Below, in pieces: positions 10,478 through 20,407 of a stretch of DNA of 64,000 nt (its first letter is position 1; every line of letters starts with the position of its first letter). The notes beneath the pieces are model-generated. The model was not told the origin of the DNA. It did not search any database and worked only from the letters and a program-made list of their open reading frames with translations. Made by a program: the position numbers and the translations under genes. The DNA comes from Mycobacterium alsense (GTDB lineage: Bacteria > Actinomycetota > Actinomycetes > Mycobacteriales > Mycobacteriaceae): positions 58,442 through 122,441 of the forward strand of contig NZ_MVHD01000011.1 of the NCBI RefSeq assembly GCF_002086635.1. Direction: 5' to 3'.

Positions 10478-11452
10478 ATGCACGCAATCGAAATCAGCGA
10501 AACCGGCGGTCCCGAAGTCCTGCGTTACGTCGATGTCCCCGAGCCCGCGCCCCGCCCCGGCGAGGTTTTGATCAAGGCCGACGCGATCGGCGTCAACTAC
10601 ATCGACACGTATTTCCGCTCGGGGCAGTATCCGCGCGAGCTGCCGTTCATCCTCGGCCAGGAGACGTGCGGCACCGTCGTGGCCACGGGCGACGGAGTCC
10701 ACGGGTTCAGCGCGGGCGATCGGGTGGGCACCGCCGCGGCCTCCGGTGGTTACGCCGAATTCGCCACCGCTCCAGCATCTTTGACCTCGCAGGTGCCCGA
10801 CAGCGTGCCATCCGACGTGGCGGCCTCGGTGATGCTGAAGGGCCTGACGGCGCACTACCTGCTCAAGTCGGTGTATCCGGTGCAAAGCGGAGACAGTGTT
10901 CTGGTGCATGCCGGCGCCGGCGGTGTCGGGCTGATCCTGACGCAGTGGGCCACGCGGCTCGGCGCACGGGTCATCACCACGGTCTCCACGGCGGAGAAGG
11001 CGCGGATGTCCAAGGAGGCCGGCGCCGACGAGGTGCTCTCCTACCCCGACGACGCCGAAGAATTCGGCCGGCGGATCCGGGAATTGACTGCAGGCGCCGG
11101 GGTGGCGGCGGTGTACGACGGCGTGGGCGCGACGACGTTCGACGCCAGCCTGGCCAGCCTGGCCGTCCGCGGCACCCTGGCGCTGTTCGGCGCCGCCAGC
11201 GGCCCCGTTCCGCCGTTCGACCCGCAGCGCCTCAACGCCGCCGGATCGGTGTTCTTGACGCGGCCCTCGCTGGCGCACTTCATCCGCACCGGCGACGAGT
11301 TCCATTGGCGCGCGGGCGAACTGTTCGACGCGATCGCCGGCGGGGCCATCACGATCCAAGTCGGCGGACGCTACCCGCTGGCCGACGCGGCGCGCGCGCA
11401 TGCGGATTTGCAGGGCCGCAAGACCACGGGTTCGATCGTGCTGCTGCCCTAG
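10478..11452 (+). CDS. qor: NADPH:quinone oxidoreductase (zeta-crystallin-like)
   Basis: Zinc-free medium-chain dehydrogenase of the quinone oxidoreductase type. The ATG at 10478 (MHAIEISETGGPEVLRYVDV) matches family starts; the frame continues upstream only as a shadow of the divergent gene. The product is 324 residues. Marks include VNYIDTYFRSGQYP, PFILGQETCGTVVATG, and the NADPH-binding VHAGAGGVGLILTQ, with no zinc-ligand cysteines. It corresponds to Rv1454c. It ends one base before the convergent ctaB stop. The physiological substrate is unknown. Confidence 0.93.
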   Translation: MHAIEISETGGPEVLRYVDVPEPAPRPGEVLIKADAIGVNYIDTYFRSGQYPRELPFILGQETCGTVVATGDGVHGFSAGDRVGTAAASGGYAEFATAPASLTSQVPDSVPSDVAASVMLKGLTAHYLLKSVYPVQSGDSVLVHAGAGGVGLILTQWATRLGARVITTVSTAEKARMSKEAGADEVLSYPDDAEEFGRRIRELTAGAGVAAVYDGVGATTFDASLASLAVRGTLALFGAASGPVPPFDPQRLNAAGSVFLTRPSLAHFIRTGDEFHWRAGELFDAIAGGAITIQVGGRYPLADAARAHADLQGRKTTGSIVLLP

Positions 11453-11453
11453 C

Positions 11454-12383
11454 TCACGGGAGCAGGGTCGGCAGCGCGATCACCGAGTCGACCGCCAGCG
11501 CGCAGAACACCACCGCCAGGTAGTTGTTGGACTGCAAGAACAATCGCAGCGGCTTGACCGGCTCACCGGCGCGCACGCCGGCGTAGAGCTGGTGGGCCAT
11601 CGCCAGGAACCACACCCCGGCCACCAGCGCGACCGCCGCGTACAGCCAGCCGGTGGCCAGCGCCAGCGTCAGCGTCGCCAGGACGGTCAGCCAGGTGTAG
11701 ATCAGGATCTGTTTGGTGACCTGGCGCTCGGTCGCCACGGCGGGCAGCATCGGCACACCGGCGGCCCGGTAGTCGTCCTTGTAGCGCATCGCCAGCGCCC
11801 AGGTGTGCGGCGGCGTCCAGAAGAAGATGATGGCGAACATCACCAGCGCCGGCCAGCCGATCGTGTTCGTGACGGCCGACCAGCCGATCATCACCGGCAT
11901 GCAGCCCGCCGCGCCGCCCCACACGACGTTCTGCGACGTGCGGCGCTTGAGCAACAACGTGTAGACGAACACGTAGAACGCGATGGTGGCGATGGCGAGC
12001 AGCCCGGACAGCAGGTTCGTCGTCCACCACAGCCAGAAGAACGAGCCCACGCTGAGCACCAGGCCCAGCACCAACGCGTTTCGCGTCGGCACCGCCGCCC
12101 GCGCCAGCGGCCTGCGCGCGGTGCGCTTCATCACCTTGTCGATGTCGGCGTCGGCCACGCAGTTGAGCGTGTTGGCGCCTCCGGCGGCCAGCATCCCGCC
12201 GATCAGGGTGTTGAGGATCAGCAGCGGGTTCACGGTGCCGCGGTGGGCCAGCAGCATCGCGGGTATCGCGGTGACCAGCAGCAGCTCGATGACCCGCGGC
12301 TTGGTCAGCGCCAGGTACGCCAAGACCGTGCCGTGTACTCGGCTCGGTACTGGACGGGGCGCGACGCGCCCGCGAACGCTCAC
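11454..12383 (-). CDS. ctaB: Protoheme IX farnesyltransferase CtaB
   Basis: UbiA-type membrane prenyltransferase that adds farnesyl to heme B, giving heme O for CtaA. The GTG at 12383 ([20 protein letters not shown]) matches the known mycobacterial start and gives 309 residues; an ATG 36 bases upstream has no support. The two Asp-rich sites are [20 protein letters not shown] and the [16 protein letters not shown] loop. About nine transmembrane helices are visible. It is tail to tail with qor and divergent from tkt across about 260 bases, which must hold both promoters. Confidence 0.95.
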   Translation of the reverse strand: MSVRGRVAPRPVPSRVHGTVLAYLALTKPRVIELLLVTAIPAMLLAHRGTVNPLLILNTLIGGMLAAGGANTLNCVADADIDKVMKRTARRPLARAAVPTRNALVLGLVLSVGSFFWLWWTTNLLSGLLAIATIAFYVFVYTLLLKRRTSQNVVWGGAAGCMPVMIGWSAVTNTIGWPALVMFAIIFFWTPPHTWALAMRYKDDYRAAGVPMLPAVATERQVTKQILIYTWLTVLATLTLALATGWLYAAVALVAGVWFLAMAHQLYAGVRAGEPVKPLRLFLQSNNYLAVVFCALAVDSVIALPTLLP

Positions 12384-12643
12384 GCAATAACTCCTCGGGG
12401 TCGCGGCTGCGCGCAGCATCTACTACGCACGATGGTAGACCGCGTGGGGGCGGTGCCCAGCCCTCAGGGTCCCTTCCGCCGGGTTTCCGCCGGATCCGGC
12501 CGGACTGATCGCGGGGCCCGCGCGCCCGGTGCGTGATTTTTCACACCGGCCGGCCACGGGTATCCGAGACTCTGCGCTGTAAGAGCCGGCGCTGCCGCAC
12601 TAGGGTGAGCAATATCAGCTTGATAACCCCAAGGACCGAGGCT
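12384..12643. promoter_or_regulatory. ctaB/tkt divergent promoter region
   Basis: A 260-base gap between divergent starts. On the plus strand TAGGGT at 12601-12606 could be a -10 hexamer for tkt, about 30 bases ahead of a weak AAGGA ribosome site and the GTG at 12644. No clear ctaB promoter or long palindrome is seen. Confidence 0.4.
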
Positions 12644-14737
12644 GTGACCACACTCGAAGAGATCTCCACGCTGACCGAACCGCACCTGCCCGACGACTGG
12701 ACCGAGATCGATTCGGCTGCGGTCGATACGATCCGGGTGCTGGCCGCCGACGCGGTCCAAAAGGTCGGCAACGGCCATCCCGGCACGGCGATGAGCCTGG
12801 CCCCCCTGGCCTACACGCTGTTTCAGCGCGTCATGCACCACGACCCCAGCGACACGTACTGGCTGGGCCGCGACCGGTTCGTGCTGTCGGCCGGCCACAG
12901 CAGCCTCACGCTGTACCTGCAGCTGTACCTGGGCGGGTTCGGCCTGGAGCTCTCGGACATCGAGTCGCTGCGCACGTGGGGATCCAAGACGCCCGGGCAC
13001 CCGGAGTTCCGGCACACCAAGGGCGTTGAGATCACCACCGGCCCGCTGGGCCAGGGGCTGGCGTCGGCCGTCGGCATGGCGATGGCGTCGCGCTACGAGC
13101 GCGGCCTGTTCGATCCGGACGCCGAGCCGGGCACCAGCCCGTTCGACCACTTCATCTACGTGATCGCCTCCGACGGGGACATCGAGGAGGGGGTGACCTC
13201 CGAGGCGTCGTCACTGGCGGCCGTGCAGCAGCTGGGCAACCTCATCGTCTTCTACGACCACAACCAGATCTCCATCGAGGACGACACGAACATCGCCCTG
13301 TGCGAGGACACCGCCGCCCGCTACGAGGCCTACGGCTGGCACGTGCAGAAGGTGGAGGGCGGCGAGAACGTCGTCGGCATCCTCGACGCCATCGCCAACG
13401 CCAAGGCGGTCACCGACCGGCCGTCGTTCATCGAGCTGCGCACCATCATCGGCTACCCGGCGCCCAACCTGATGAACACCGGCAAGGCGCACGGCGCGGC
13501 CCTGGGCGACGACGAGGTCGCCGCCGTCAAGAAAATCCTGGGGTTCGATCCCGACAAGAACTTCGAGGTGCGCGACGAGGTCATCGCCCACACGCGCAAG
13601 CTGGTGGACCGGGGCAAGGAAGCCCACGAGAAGTGGCAGGCGGAGTTCGACGCGTGGGCACAACGCGAACCCGAACGCAAGGCGCTGCTGGACCGGTTGA
13701 CCGCCGAAAAGCTGCCCGAGGGCTGGGACGCCGACGTGCCGTATTGGGAACCCGGGTCCAAGGCGCTGGCCACCCGCGCCGCGTCGGGCGAGGTGCTCTC
13801 GGCGGTGGGCCCGAAGCTGCCCGAGCTGTGGGGCGGATCGGCCGACCTGGCGGGCAGCAACAACACCACCATGAAGGGCGTGGATTCCTTTGGCCCGCCG
13901 TCGATTTCGACGAAGGACTACACCGCGCACTGGTACGGGCGCACGCTGCATTTCGGGGTGCGCGAGCACGCGATGGGCGCCATCCTGTCCGGCATCGTCC
14001 TGCACGGCCCGACGCGCGCCTATGGCGGCACGTTCCTGCAGTTCTCCGACTACATGCGCCCGGCGGTGCGGTTGGCGTCGCTGATGGACATCGACACCAT
14101 CTACGTGTGGACCCACGACTCCATCGGGCTCGGCGAGGACGGCCCAACGCACCAGCCCATCGAGCACCTTTCGGCGCTGCGCGCCATCCCCAAGCTGTCG
14201 GTGGTGCGCCCGGCCGACGCCAACGAGACGGCGTACGCGTGGCGGACCATCCTGGCCCGCGGCAACGGCAGTGGTCCGGTCGGGCTGGTCCTGACCCGCC
14301 AGGGCGTGCCGGTGCTGGAGGGCACCAGTTTCGAGGGCGTGCGGCGGGGAGGCTACATCCTGGGAGACGATGGTGGTGGTGACGAGCCCGACGTGGTGCT
14401 GATCGGCACCGGCTCCGAGGTGCAGCTCGCGGTCGAGGCGCAGAAGTTGTTGGCGGAGCGCGACATTGTCGCTCGGGTGGTGTCGATGCCGTGCGTCGAG
14501 TGGTTCGAGTCCCAGCCCGAGGAGTACCGCGACAGCGTCCTGCCGCCGTCGGTGTCGGCGCGGGTGGCCGTCGAGGCCGGCGTCGCGCAGTCCTGGCACA
14601 AGCTCGTCGGCGACACCGGCAGGATCGTCTCGATCGAGCACTACGGCGAATCCGCCGACTACAAGACGCTGTTCCGTGAATTCGGCTTCACCGCCGAAGC
14701 CGTCGCCGCCGCGGCGGAACAGGTCGTAGACAACTGA
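12644..14737 (+). CDS. tkt: Transketolase
   Basis: Thiamine-diphosphate enzyme of the non-oxidative pentose-phosphate pathway, moving two-carbon units between sugar phosphates. The GTG at 12644 ([20 protein letters not shown]) matches the M. tuberculosis start and gives 697 residues. Visible sites are [15 protein letters not shown], the ThDP/Mg motif [21 protein letters not shown], the pyrimidine-binding [12 protein letters not shown], and the [17 protein letters not shown] stretch. It starts the cluster tkt-tal-zwf-opcA-pgl, an arrangement shared with M. tuberculosis Rv1449c-Rv1445c. tal follows after 15 bases. Confidence 0.97.
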   Translation: MTTLEEISTLTEPHLPDDWTEIDSAAVDTIRVLAADAVQKVGNGHPGTAMSLAPLAYTLFQRVMHHDPSDTYWLGRDRFVLSAGHSSLTLYLQLYLGGFGLELSDIESLRTWGSKTPGHPEFRHTKGVEITTGPLGQGLASAVGMAMASRYERGLFDPDAEPGTSPFDHFIYVIASDGDIEEGVTSEASSLAAVQQLGNLIVFYDHNQISIEDDTNIALCEDTAARYEAYGWHVQKVEGGENVVGILDAIANAKAVTDRPSFIELRTIIGYPAPNLMNTGKAHGAALGDDEVAAVKKILGFDPDKNFEVRDEVIAHTRKLVDRGKEAHEKWQAEFDAWAQREPERKALLDRLTAEKLPEGWDADVPYWEPGSKALATRAASGEVLSAVGPKLPELWGGSADLAGSNNTTMKGVDSFGPPSISTKDYTAHWYGRTLHFGVREHAMGAILSGIVLHGPTRAYGGTFLQFSDYMRPAVRLASLMDIDTIYVWTHDSIGLGEDGPTHQPIEHLSALRAIPKLSVVRPADANETAYAWRTILARGNGSGPVGLVLTRQGVPVLEGTSFEGVRRGGYILGDDGGGDEPDVVLIGTGSEVQLAVEAQKLLAERDIVARVVSMPCVEWFESQPEEYRDSVLPPSVSARVAVEAGVAQSWHKLVGDTGRIVSIEHYGESADYKTLFREFGFTAEAVAAAAEQVVDN

Positions 14738-14752
14738 GAAAGGGTGATTCAC

Positions 14753-15874
14753 ATGGCCGGTCAGAACCCCAACCTCGCGGCGCTGAGCGCCGCGGGCGTG
14801 TCCGTTTGGCTGGACGACTTGTCGCGGGAGCGGCTGCGCTCGGGCAACTTGCAGGAGTTGATCGACACCAAAAGCGTTGTCGGGGTGACCACTAACCCGT
14901 CCATCTTCCAGAAGGCCTTCGCCGAGGGCGACGCCTACGACCAGCAGATCGCCGAACTGGCCGAGCGCGGCGCCGACGTGGACGCCACGATTCGCACGGT
15001 CACCACCGACGACGTGCGCAACGGGTGCGACGTGCTGGCGCCGGCGTGGGAGGCCTCCGACGGGGTCGACGGCCGAGTCTCCATCGAGGTCGACCCGCGG
15101 CTGGCCGACGACACCGACAAGACCATCGCGCAGGCCGTCGAGCTGTGGAAGATCGTCGATCGGCCGAACCTGTTCATCAAGATCCCCGCGACCAAGGCCG
15201 GGATCCCGGCCATCACCGCCGTCCTGGCGGAAGGGATTTCGGTCAACGTCACGCTGATCTTCTCCGTGGAACGTCATCGCGAGGTGATGGACGCCTACCT
15301 GGCCGGCATGGAGAAGGCCGGCGAGGCCGGACACGACCTCTCCAAGATCCATTCGGTGGCATCGTTCTTCGTCTCCCGGGTCGACACCGAGGTCGACAAG
15401 CGGCTGGAAAAGATCGGGTCCGAGGACGCGCTCGCGCTGCGTGGCAAGGCCGGCGTGGCCAACGCCCGCCTGGCCTACGCCGCCTACCAGGAGGTCTTCG
15501 AGGGCGGAAAGCGCTACGCGGCGCTCAAGTCCGACGGGGCCCGCGTGCAGCGACCGCTGTGGGCGTCCACGGGCGTCAAGAACCCCGACTACCCCGACAC
15601 CCTCTACGTCACCGAGCTGGTCGCACCGAACACCGTGAACACCATGCCGGAGAAGACGATTGACGCCGTCGCCGATCACGGCGACATCAAGGGCGACACG
15701 GTCACCGGCACGGCCAAGGCCGCGCAGGAGGTGTTCGACCAGCTGTCCGGCGTCGGGGTCGACCTCACCGACGTCTTCGTGGTGCTGGAGAAAGAGGGCG
15801 TGGAAAAGTTCGTGGAGTCCTGGACCGAGCTGCTGGAGGAGACGCAGAAGCAGCTGGACTCCACCTCGAAATGA
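14753..15874 (+). CDS. tal: Transaldolase
   Basis: Transaldolase, moving dihydroxyacetone units from sedoheptulose-7-phosphate to glyceraldehyde-3-phosphate. The ATG at 14753 ([20 protein letters not shown]) has an AGAAAGG ribosome site about 9 bases upstream and gives 373 residues; an ATG-like extension of three codons is less likely. Conserved parts are [15 protein letters not shown], the Schiff-base lysine in [11 protein letters not shown], and [20 protein letters not shown]. The length and insertions fit the long actinobacterial type. The stop overlaps the zwf start (ATGA). Confidence 0.97.
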   Translation: MAGQNPNLAALSAAGVSVWLDDLSRERLRSGNLQELIDTKSVVGVTTNPSIFQKAFAEGDAYDQQIAELAERGADVDATIRTVTTDDVRNGCDVLAPAWEASDGVDGRVSIEVDPRLADDTDKTIAQAVELWKIVDRPNLFIKIPATKAGIPAITAVLAEGISVNVTLIFSVERHREVMDAYLAGMEKAGEAGHDLSKIHSVASFFVSRVDTEVDKRLEKIGSEDALALRGKAGVANARLAYAAYQEVFEGGKRYAALKSDGARVQRPLWASTGVKNPDYPDTLYVTELVAPNTVNTMPEKTIDAVADHGDIKGDTVTGTAKAAQEVFDQLSGVGVDLTDVFVVLEKEGVEKFVESWTELLEETQKQLDSTSK

Positions 15875-17415
15875 GTCCGGTTCGCCCAACCACGCAATGG
15901 CATAACCCATTACGGGACAAGCGGGACAAGCGGCTGCCCAGGATCGCCGGCCCCTGCGGGATGGTGATCTTCGGTGTCACCGGGGACCTGGCCCGCAAGA
16001 AGGTGATGCCGGCGATCTACGACCTGGCCAACCGCGGCCTGCTGCCACCCACCTTCTCCCTGGTGGGGTTCGCCCGGCGGGACTGGCAAACCCAGGATTT
16101 CCGCAAGGTGGTCTACCAGGCCGTCAAGGAGCACTGCCGCACCCCGTTCCGGGAGGAGAACTGGGAACGGCTGGCCGAGGGATTCCGTTTCGTGCCGGGC
16201 GCTTTCGACGACGACGAGGCGTTCGCCCGGCTCGCCGAGACGCTGGAGAAGCTGGACGCCGAACGCGGCACCGGCGGCAACCACGCGTTCTACCTGGCGA
16301 TCCCGCCGAGGTCGTTCCCGGTGGTGTGCGAGCAGCTGCACAGGTCCGGACTGGCCCGCCCGCAGGGCAACCGGTGGAGCCGGGTGGTGATCGAGAAGCC
16401 GTTCGGCCACGACCTGGAAAGCGCTCAGGAGCTGAACAAGTCGGTCAACGCCGTCTTCCCGGAGGAGGCGGTGTTCCGCATCGACCACTACCTGGGCAAG
16501 GAGACGGTGCGCAACATCCTGGCGCTGCGCTTCGCCAACCAGTTGTTCGACCCGATCTGGAATTCCCACTACGTCGACCACGTGCAGATCACCATGGCCG
16601 AGGACATCGGGCTGGGGGGACGGGCCGGCTACTACGACGGCATCGGCGCCGCCCGCGACGTCATCCAGAACCACCTCATGCAGCTGCTGGCGCTGACCGC
16701 GATGGAGGAGCCGGTCAGCTTCAACCCGTCGGCGCTGCAGACCGAAAAGATCAAGGTGCTCTCGGCGACGAAGCTCGCCGAGCCGCTCGATGAGACCACC
16801 AGCCGCGGCCAGTACACCGGGGGGTGGCAGGGTGGCGAGAAGGTGGTCGGGCTGCTCGACGAGGAGGGGTTCGCCAAGGACTCCACCACCGAGACGTTCG
16901 CCGCCATCACGCTCGAGGTCGACACCCGCCGCTGGGCGGGCGTGCCGTTCTACCTGCGCACCGGTAAACGCCTGGGCCGCAGGGTGACCGAGATCGCGCT
17001 GGTCTTCAAGCGCGCGCCGCACCTGCCGTTCGACGCCACCATGACCGACGAGCTGGGCGCCAACGCGATGGTCATCCGGGTGCAGCCGGACGAGGGCACC
17101 ACCCTGCGGTTCGGTTCCAAGGTGCCGGGCACCGCGATGGAGGTCCGCGACGTCAACATGGACTTCTCCTACGGGTCGGCGTTCGCCGAGGAATCCCCGG
17201 AGGCCTACGAGGCGCTGATCCTCGACGTCCTGCTCGGCGAGCCGTCGCTGTTTCCGGTGAACGCCGAGGTCGAATTGGCTTGGGAGATACTCGATCCCGT
17301 CCTCGAGAACTGGGCGGCGCACGGCAAGCCCGACCCGTACGAGGCCGGCACCTGGGGTCCGGACTCGGCGTTCGACATGCTGCGCCGCACGGGTCGGGAA
17401 TGGCGGCGGCCATGA
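15871..17415 (+). CDS. zwf: Glucose-6-phosphate 1-dehydrogenase
   Basis: First enzyme of the oxidative pentose-phosphate pathway. The 514 residues equal the length of Rv1447c (zwf2). The NAD(P) loop is [18 protein letters not shown], the substrate signature is [16 protein letters not shown], and [12 protein letters not shown] is also present. The start overlaps tal by ATGA. Its stop overlaps the ATG of a small MIRU-type ORF leading to opcA, so translation of the pair is probably linked through that ORF. Confidence 0.97.
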   Translation: MSPVRPTTQWHNPLRDKRDKRLPRIAGPCGMVIFGVTGDLARKKVMPAIYDLANRGLLPPTFSLVGFARRDWQTQDFRKVVYQAVKEHCRTPFREENWERLAEGFRFVPGAFDDDEAFARLAETLEKLDAERGTGGNHAFYLAIPPRSFPVVCEQLHRSGLARPQGNRWSRVVIEKPFGHDLESAQELNKSVNAVFPEEAVFRIDHYLGKETVRNILALRFANQLFDPIWNSHYVDHVQITMAEDIGLGGRAGYYDGIGAARDVIQNHLMQLLALTAMEEPVSFNPSALQTEKIKVLSATKLAEPLDETTSRGQYTGGWQGGEKVVGLLDEEGFAKDSTTETFAAITLEVDTRRWAGVPFYLRTGKRLGRRVTEIALVFKRAPHLPFDATMTDELGANAMVIRVQPDEGTTLRFGSKVPGTAMEVRDVNMDFSYGSAFAEESPEAYEALILDVLLGEPSLFPVNAEVELAWEILDPVLENWAAHGKPDPYEAGTWGPDSAFDMLRRTGREWRRP

Positions 17416-17543
17416 TCCGCGCCGTGACGATGCAGTGGGGGCACCGCCCGCTTGCGCGGGACGAAGCGATGAGGAGGAGCGGCGCAATTGATTTAGCCGG
17501 CGACGATGCAGAACGAAGTGATGCCGAGGAGTGGCGCAGATGA
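17412..17543 (+). repeat. MIRU-like intergenic unit with a 43-codon coupling ORF
   Basis: This stretch fills the gap between zwf and opcA. It has two related half-units. GACGATGCAG occurs at 17426 and again at 17502. A 26-base block starting ACGAAGCGATGAGGAGGA near 17461 recurs near 17513 with four differences. The first copy carries an extra GC-rich inverted segment (about 17436-17460). A small ORF begins [17 protein letters not shown]. Its ATG overlaps the zwf stop (ATGA at 17412) and its TGA overlaps the opcA start (ATGA at 17540). This is the architecture described for mycobacterial interspersed repetitive units. The GAGGAG also serves as the opcA ribosome site. Confidence 0.8.
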
Positions 17544-18451
17544 TTGTCGACCTGCCCGACACCACGACCAACGCGGTCAACAAGAAGCTCGACGAGCTGC
17601 GCGAGCGGATCGGCGCCGTCACGATGGGGCGGGTGCTGACGCTGCTCATCGCGCCCGACAGCGAGGACGTGCTGGAGGAATCGCTCAAGGCCGCCAACGA
17701 CGCCAGCCACGAGCACCCCAGCCGGATCATCGTCACGATGCGCGGCGACCCGTACGCCGACGAGCCACGCCTGGACGCACAGCTGCGCGCCGGCGGCGAC
17801 TCCGGCGCCGGCGAGGTGGTGGTCCTGACGTTGTCCGGAGCGCTGGCCGGGCATGCCTCCAGCGTGGTCATCCCCTTCCTGCTGCCCGACATTCCGGTCG
17901 TGGCGTGGTGGCCCGACATCGCCCCGGAGAAGCCCGCGCAGGATCCGTTGGGCAAGTTGGCGATCCGCCGCATCACCGACGCCACCAACGGCGTCGACCC
18001 GCTGTCGGCGATCAAGAGCCGCCTGCCCGGCTACACCGCCGGTGACACCGACCTGTGCTGGGCGCGCATCACCTACTGGCGGGCGCTGTTGACCTCCGCC
18101 GTCGACCAGCCGCCGCACGACCCGATCGAGTCGGCGCTGGTTTCCGGCCTGAAGACCGAGCCCGCCCTCGACATCCTGGCGGGCTGGCTGGCCAGCCGGA
18201 TCGACGGTCCGGTCCGCCGGGCGGTCGGCGAGCTCAAGGTCGAGCTGGTTCGCGCCAGCGAGACCATCGCGTTGAGCCGGCCGCAGGAGGGCCGGACCGC
18301 GACGCTGAGCCGGACCGCCAAGCCCGAGGCGCTGGTTCCGTTGGCGCGCAGGGAAACCGGTGAGTGCCTGGCCGAGGATCTACGGCGCCTCGACGCCGAC
18401 GAGATCTACCGGACCGCGCTCGAAGGAATCGAAAAGGTGGAGTACGTGTGA
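17540..18451 (+). CDS. opcA: Glucose-6-phosphate dehydrogenase assembly protein OpcA
   Basis: OpcA is an allosteric or assembly partner of glucose-6-phosphate dehydrogenase in actinobacteria and cyanobacteria. The ATG at 17540 ([20 protein letters not shown]) gives 303 residues and lies 8 bases after a GAGGAG site inside the MIRU-like repeat. A GTG three codons earlier is possible. Conserved stretches are [27 protein letters not shown] sequence, [13 protein letters not shown] and [15 protein letters not shown]. The stop overlaps the pgl GTG (GTGA). Confidence 0.95.
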   Translation: MIVDLPDTTTNAVNKKLDELRERIGAVTMGRVLTLLIAPDSEDVLEESLKAANDASHEHPSRIIVTMRGDPYADEPRLDAQLRAGGDSGAGEVVVLTLSGALAGHASSVVIPFLLPDIPVVAWWPDIAPEKPAQDPLGKLAIRRITDATNGVDPLSAIKSRLPGYTAGDTDLCWARITYWRALLTSAVDQPPHDPIESALVSGLKTEPALDILAGWLASRIDGPVRRAVGELKVELVRASETIALSRPQEGRTATLSRTAKPEALVPLARRETGECLAEDLRRLDADEIYRTALEGIEKVEYV

Positions 18452-19209
18452 GCCCGATCGTCGAAGTTTTCCCGGACGCCGAAGCCGTGACCGAGGCGGC
18501 GGGCGCGCGCCTGATCGACACCATCGGCAGCGCCGTCGCGGCGCGGGGCCGGGCGCTGATCGTGCTGACCGGCGGCGGCAACGGCATCGGGCTGCTGCGC
18601 TATCTCGCCACACGGCGCGAACAGATCGAGTGGTCCAAGGTGCACGTGTTCTGGGGCGACGAACGCTACGTGCCCGAGGACGACGACGAGCGCAACGACA
18701 AGCAGGCGCGTGAGGCCTTGCTCGATCACGTCGACATCCCGTCGAGCCAGGTGCACCCGATGCCGGCCAGCGATGGCGAGTTCGGCGCGGACCTGGCCGC
18801 CGCGGCGCTGGCCTACGAGCAGCTGCTCGCCGCCAACGCCGAGCCGGGCCGGCCGGTGCCGAGTTTCGACGTCCACCTGCTGGGGATGGGGCCGGAGGGC
18901 CACATCAACTCGCTGTTCCCCGGCACCCCCGCGGTGCTGGAGACGACCCGCACGGTGGTTGCCGTCGACGACTCCCCCAAGCCGCCGCCGCAACGAATCA
19001 CGTTGACCATCCCCGCGATTCGCCGTTCCCGCGAGGTGTGGCTGATGGTGTCGGGTGCGGGCAAGGCCGACGCGGCCGCCGCCGCCATCGGTGGCGCCGC
19101 CCCGGCGTCGGTGCCTGCCGCCGGGGCCGTCGGGCTGGAAACCACGCTCTGGCTGCTCGACGAAGAGGCCGCATCGAAGCTCCCCCCGCTGAGCCCCGGC
19201 CGAGCATAA
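18448..19209 (+). CDS. pgl: 6-phosphogluconolactonase
   Basis: Hydrolyses 6-phosphogluconolactone, the product of the zwf enzyme. The GTG at 18448 ([20 protein letters not shown]) overlaps the opcA stop and gives 253 residues, the usual DevB/Pgl length. Family motifs are [15 protein letters not shown], the catalytic-region [16 protein letters not shown], and [16 protein letters not shown], which holds the conserved histidine. It is the last enzyme of the pentose-phosphate cluster. Confidence 0.96.
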   Translation: MSPIVEVFPDAEAVTEAAGARLIDTIGSAVAARGRALIVLTGGGNGIGLLRYLATRREQIEWSKVHVFWGDERYVPEDDDERNDKQAREALLDHVDIPSSQVHPMPASDGEFGADLAAAALAYEQLLAANAEPGRPVPSFDVHLLGMGPEGHINSLFPGTPAVLETTRTVVAVDDSPKPPPQRITLTIPAIRRSREVWLMVSGAGKADAAAAAIGGAAPASVPAAGAVGLETTLWLLDEEAASKLPPLSPGRA

Positions 19210-19216
19210 TGGCCCC

Positions 19217-19597
19217 ATGGCAGACAGAACCGTGCGCGGCGGGCCGGAGCGGAGCCGGATCAAGACCCTCACCCAGGCCGCGCTGAATGCCGACAAGACC
19301 GTCGAGCAGGTCGAAGACGTCCTCGACGGCCTGAGCAGGACGATGAAGGAGCTGAACAGCTCGCTGTCGAACCTCAACGCCACCGTGGAGCGCATGGAGG
19401 GCGGCCTGGATCACCTCGACGGGACGCTGTCGAGCCTCGATGACCTCGCCCGGCGGCTCGTCGTGCTGGTCGAGCCGTTGGAGACCATCGTCAAACGGGT
19501 GGACTCCATGTTGAAGGTGGGCGAGACGGTGATGTCGCCGCTGGCCGTCACCGAGAACGCCGTGCGCGGTGTGATGGACAGGCTGCGCAACCGCTAG
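19217..19597 (+). CDS. Small coiled-coil protein (Rv1444c-like)
   Basis: A 126-residue protein of unknown function that starts 7 bases after pgl, so it probably shares the pentose-phosphate transcript. Residues of about 20-95 form heptad-like runs of Leu, Val and Met (QVEDVLDGLSRTMKELNSSL, LNATVERMEGGLDHLDGTL), suggesting a long coiled coil. There is no signal peptide or membrane helix. It matches Rv1444c in order and size. Its 3' end is 2 bases from the convergent DUF1206 gene. Confidence 0.85.
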   Translation: MADRTVRGGPERSRIKTLTQAALNADKTVEQVEDVLDGLSRTMKELNSSLSNLNATVERMEGGLDHLDGTLSSLDDLARRLVVLVEPLETIVKRVDSMLKVGETVMSPLAVTENAVRGVMDRLRNR

Positions 19598-19599
19598 GC

Positions 19600-20391
19600 C
19601 TACATCTTGGTCGACCGGGCCATCACGAAGCTGTACAGCCCGTACGTGATGATCCCCGCGCCGGCAGCGATCAGCAGCGCCGCCCCGTAGGGCTGGGCCC
19701 CCAGGGTCTTCAGCGCCCCGTCCAGACCGGTGGCCTTCTTCGGTTCCGAGCGGCAGGCGGCGACGACGACCAGCGCCCCGGTGCCGGCGATCACCAAGCC
19801 CTTCGCGACGTAGCCGGCCGCGCCGAGGCGTCGCACCATATCCCCCGACTTGCCCTTGAGGTCGCCGACGAAGTTGCGGCTGGCGCCCTTGTAGATGTGG
19901 TAGCCGCCCACCGCGACGATGACGACGCCGCAGGCGATGAGCGCGACAGTCCCGGTGGTGGTCTGCATCAGGCGGGCGCTGATGCTCGAATTCTGTTGAT
20001 CGGCAGGCCTCCCGGCGCCGCGGGCGTATCCGAACGCCGAGTAGGCGAAGGCGAGATACACCGCCGCCAATCCGAACGCTTTCGCCCGGTCCCACGCTCC
20101 CGGCGGGGAGCCCTCGGGCGCGCGGTCGCTCGATCGGCCGAGGGCCGTCTCCACCAGCCGCCACAGGCCCATGGTCAGCAGCGCGGCCGCGGCGACCCAC
20201 AGCACAACCGGGCCGCCCGGTTTGCCCGCCAGCGTCGCCAGCGCACCGGTCTGATCGGCGGTGCCGCCGTCGCCGAGCGCGACCCGGAAGGCGAGGTAGC
20301 CCACGATCAGGTGCAGCAGCCCGTTCACCACGTAGCCGGCGCGTGCGAATCGTTCGAAGACGCCGTTCTGTGCCACCTGTGCCGGGTCCAT
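19600..20391 (-). CDS. DUF1206 family membrane protein
   Basis: A 263-residue membrane protein starting at the ATG at 20391 (MDPAQVAQNGVFERFARAGY); a longer frame exists without support. Three repeated modules of two helices each are visible, each opening with a basic Ala/Gly segment: FARAGYVVNGLLHLIVGYL, RAKAFGLAAVYLAFAYSAF and LGAAGYVAKGLVIAGTGAL. This threefold pattern defines DUF1206. The function is unknown. It is 16 bases downstream of the ppc stop on the same strand and could be cotranscribed with ppc. Confidence 0.88.
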   Translation of the reverse strand: MDPAQVAQNGVFERFARAGYVVNGLLHLIVGYLAFRVALGDGGTADQTGALATLAGKPGGPVVLWVAAAALLTMGLWRLVETALGRSSDRAPEGSPPGAWDRAKAFGLAAVYLAFAYSAFGYARGAGRPADQQNSSISARLMQTTTGTVALIACGVVIVAVGGYHIYKGASRNFVGDLKGKSGDMVRRLGAAGYVAKGLVIAGTGALVVVAACRSEPKKATGLDGALKTLGAQPYGAALLIAAGAGIITYGLYSFVMARSTKM

Positions 20392-20407
20392 GGCACGAGG
20401 ATGCCCA

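Noticed and set aside
13211..15910. 899-codon open frame antisense to tkt and tal
   Set aside because: Very high GC keeps opposite frames open. The plus-strand frame encodes clear transketolase and transaldolase, and the antisense product is Arg/Val/Gly-rich without motifs.
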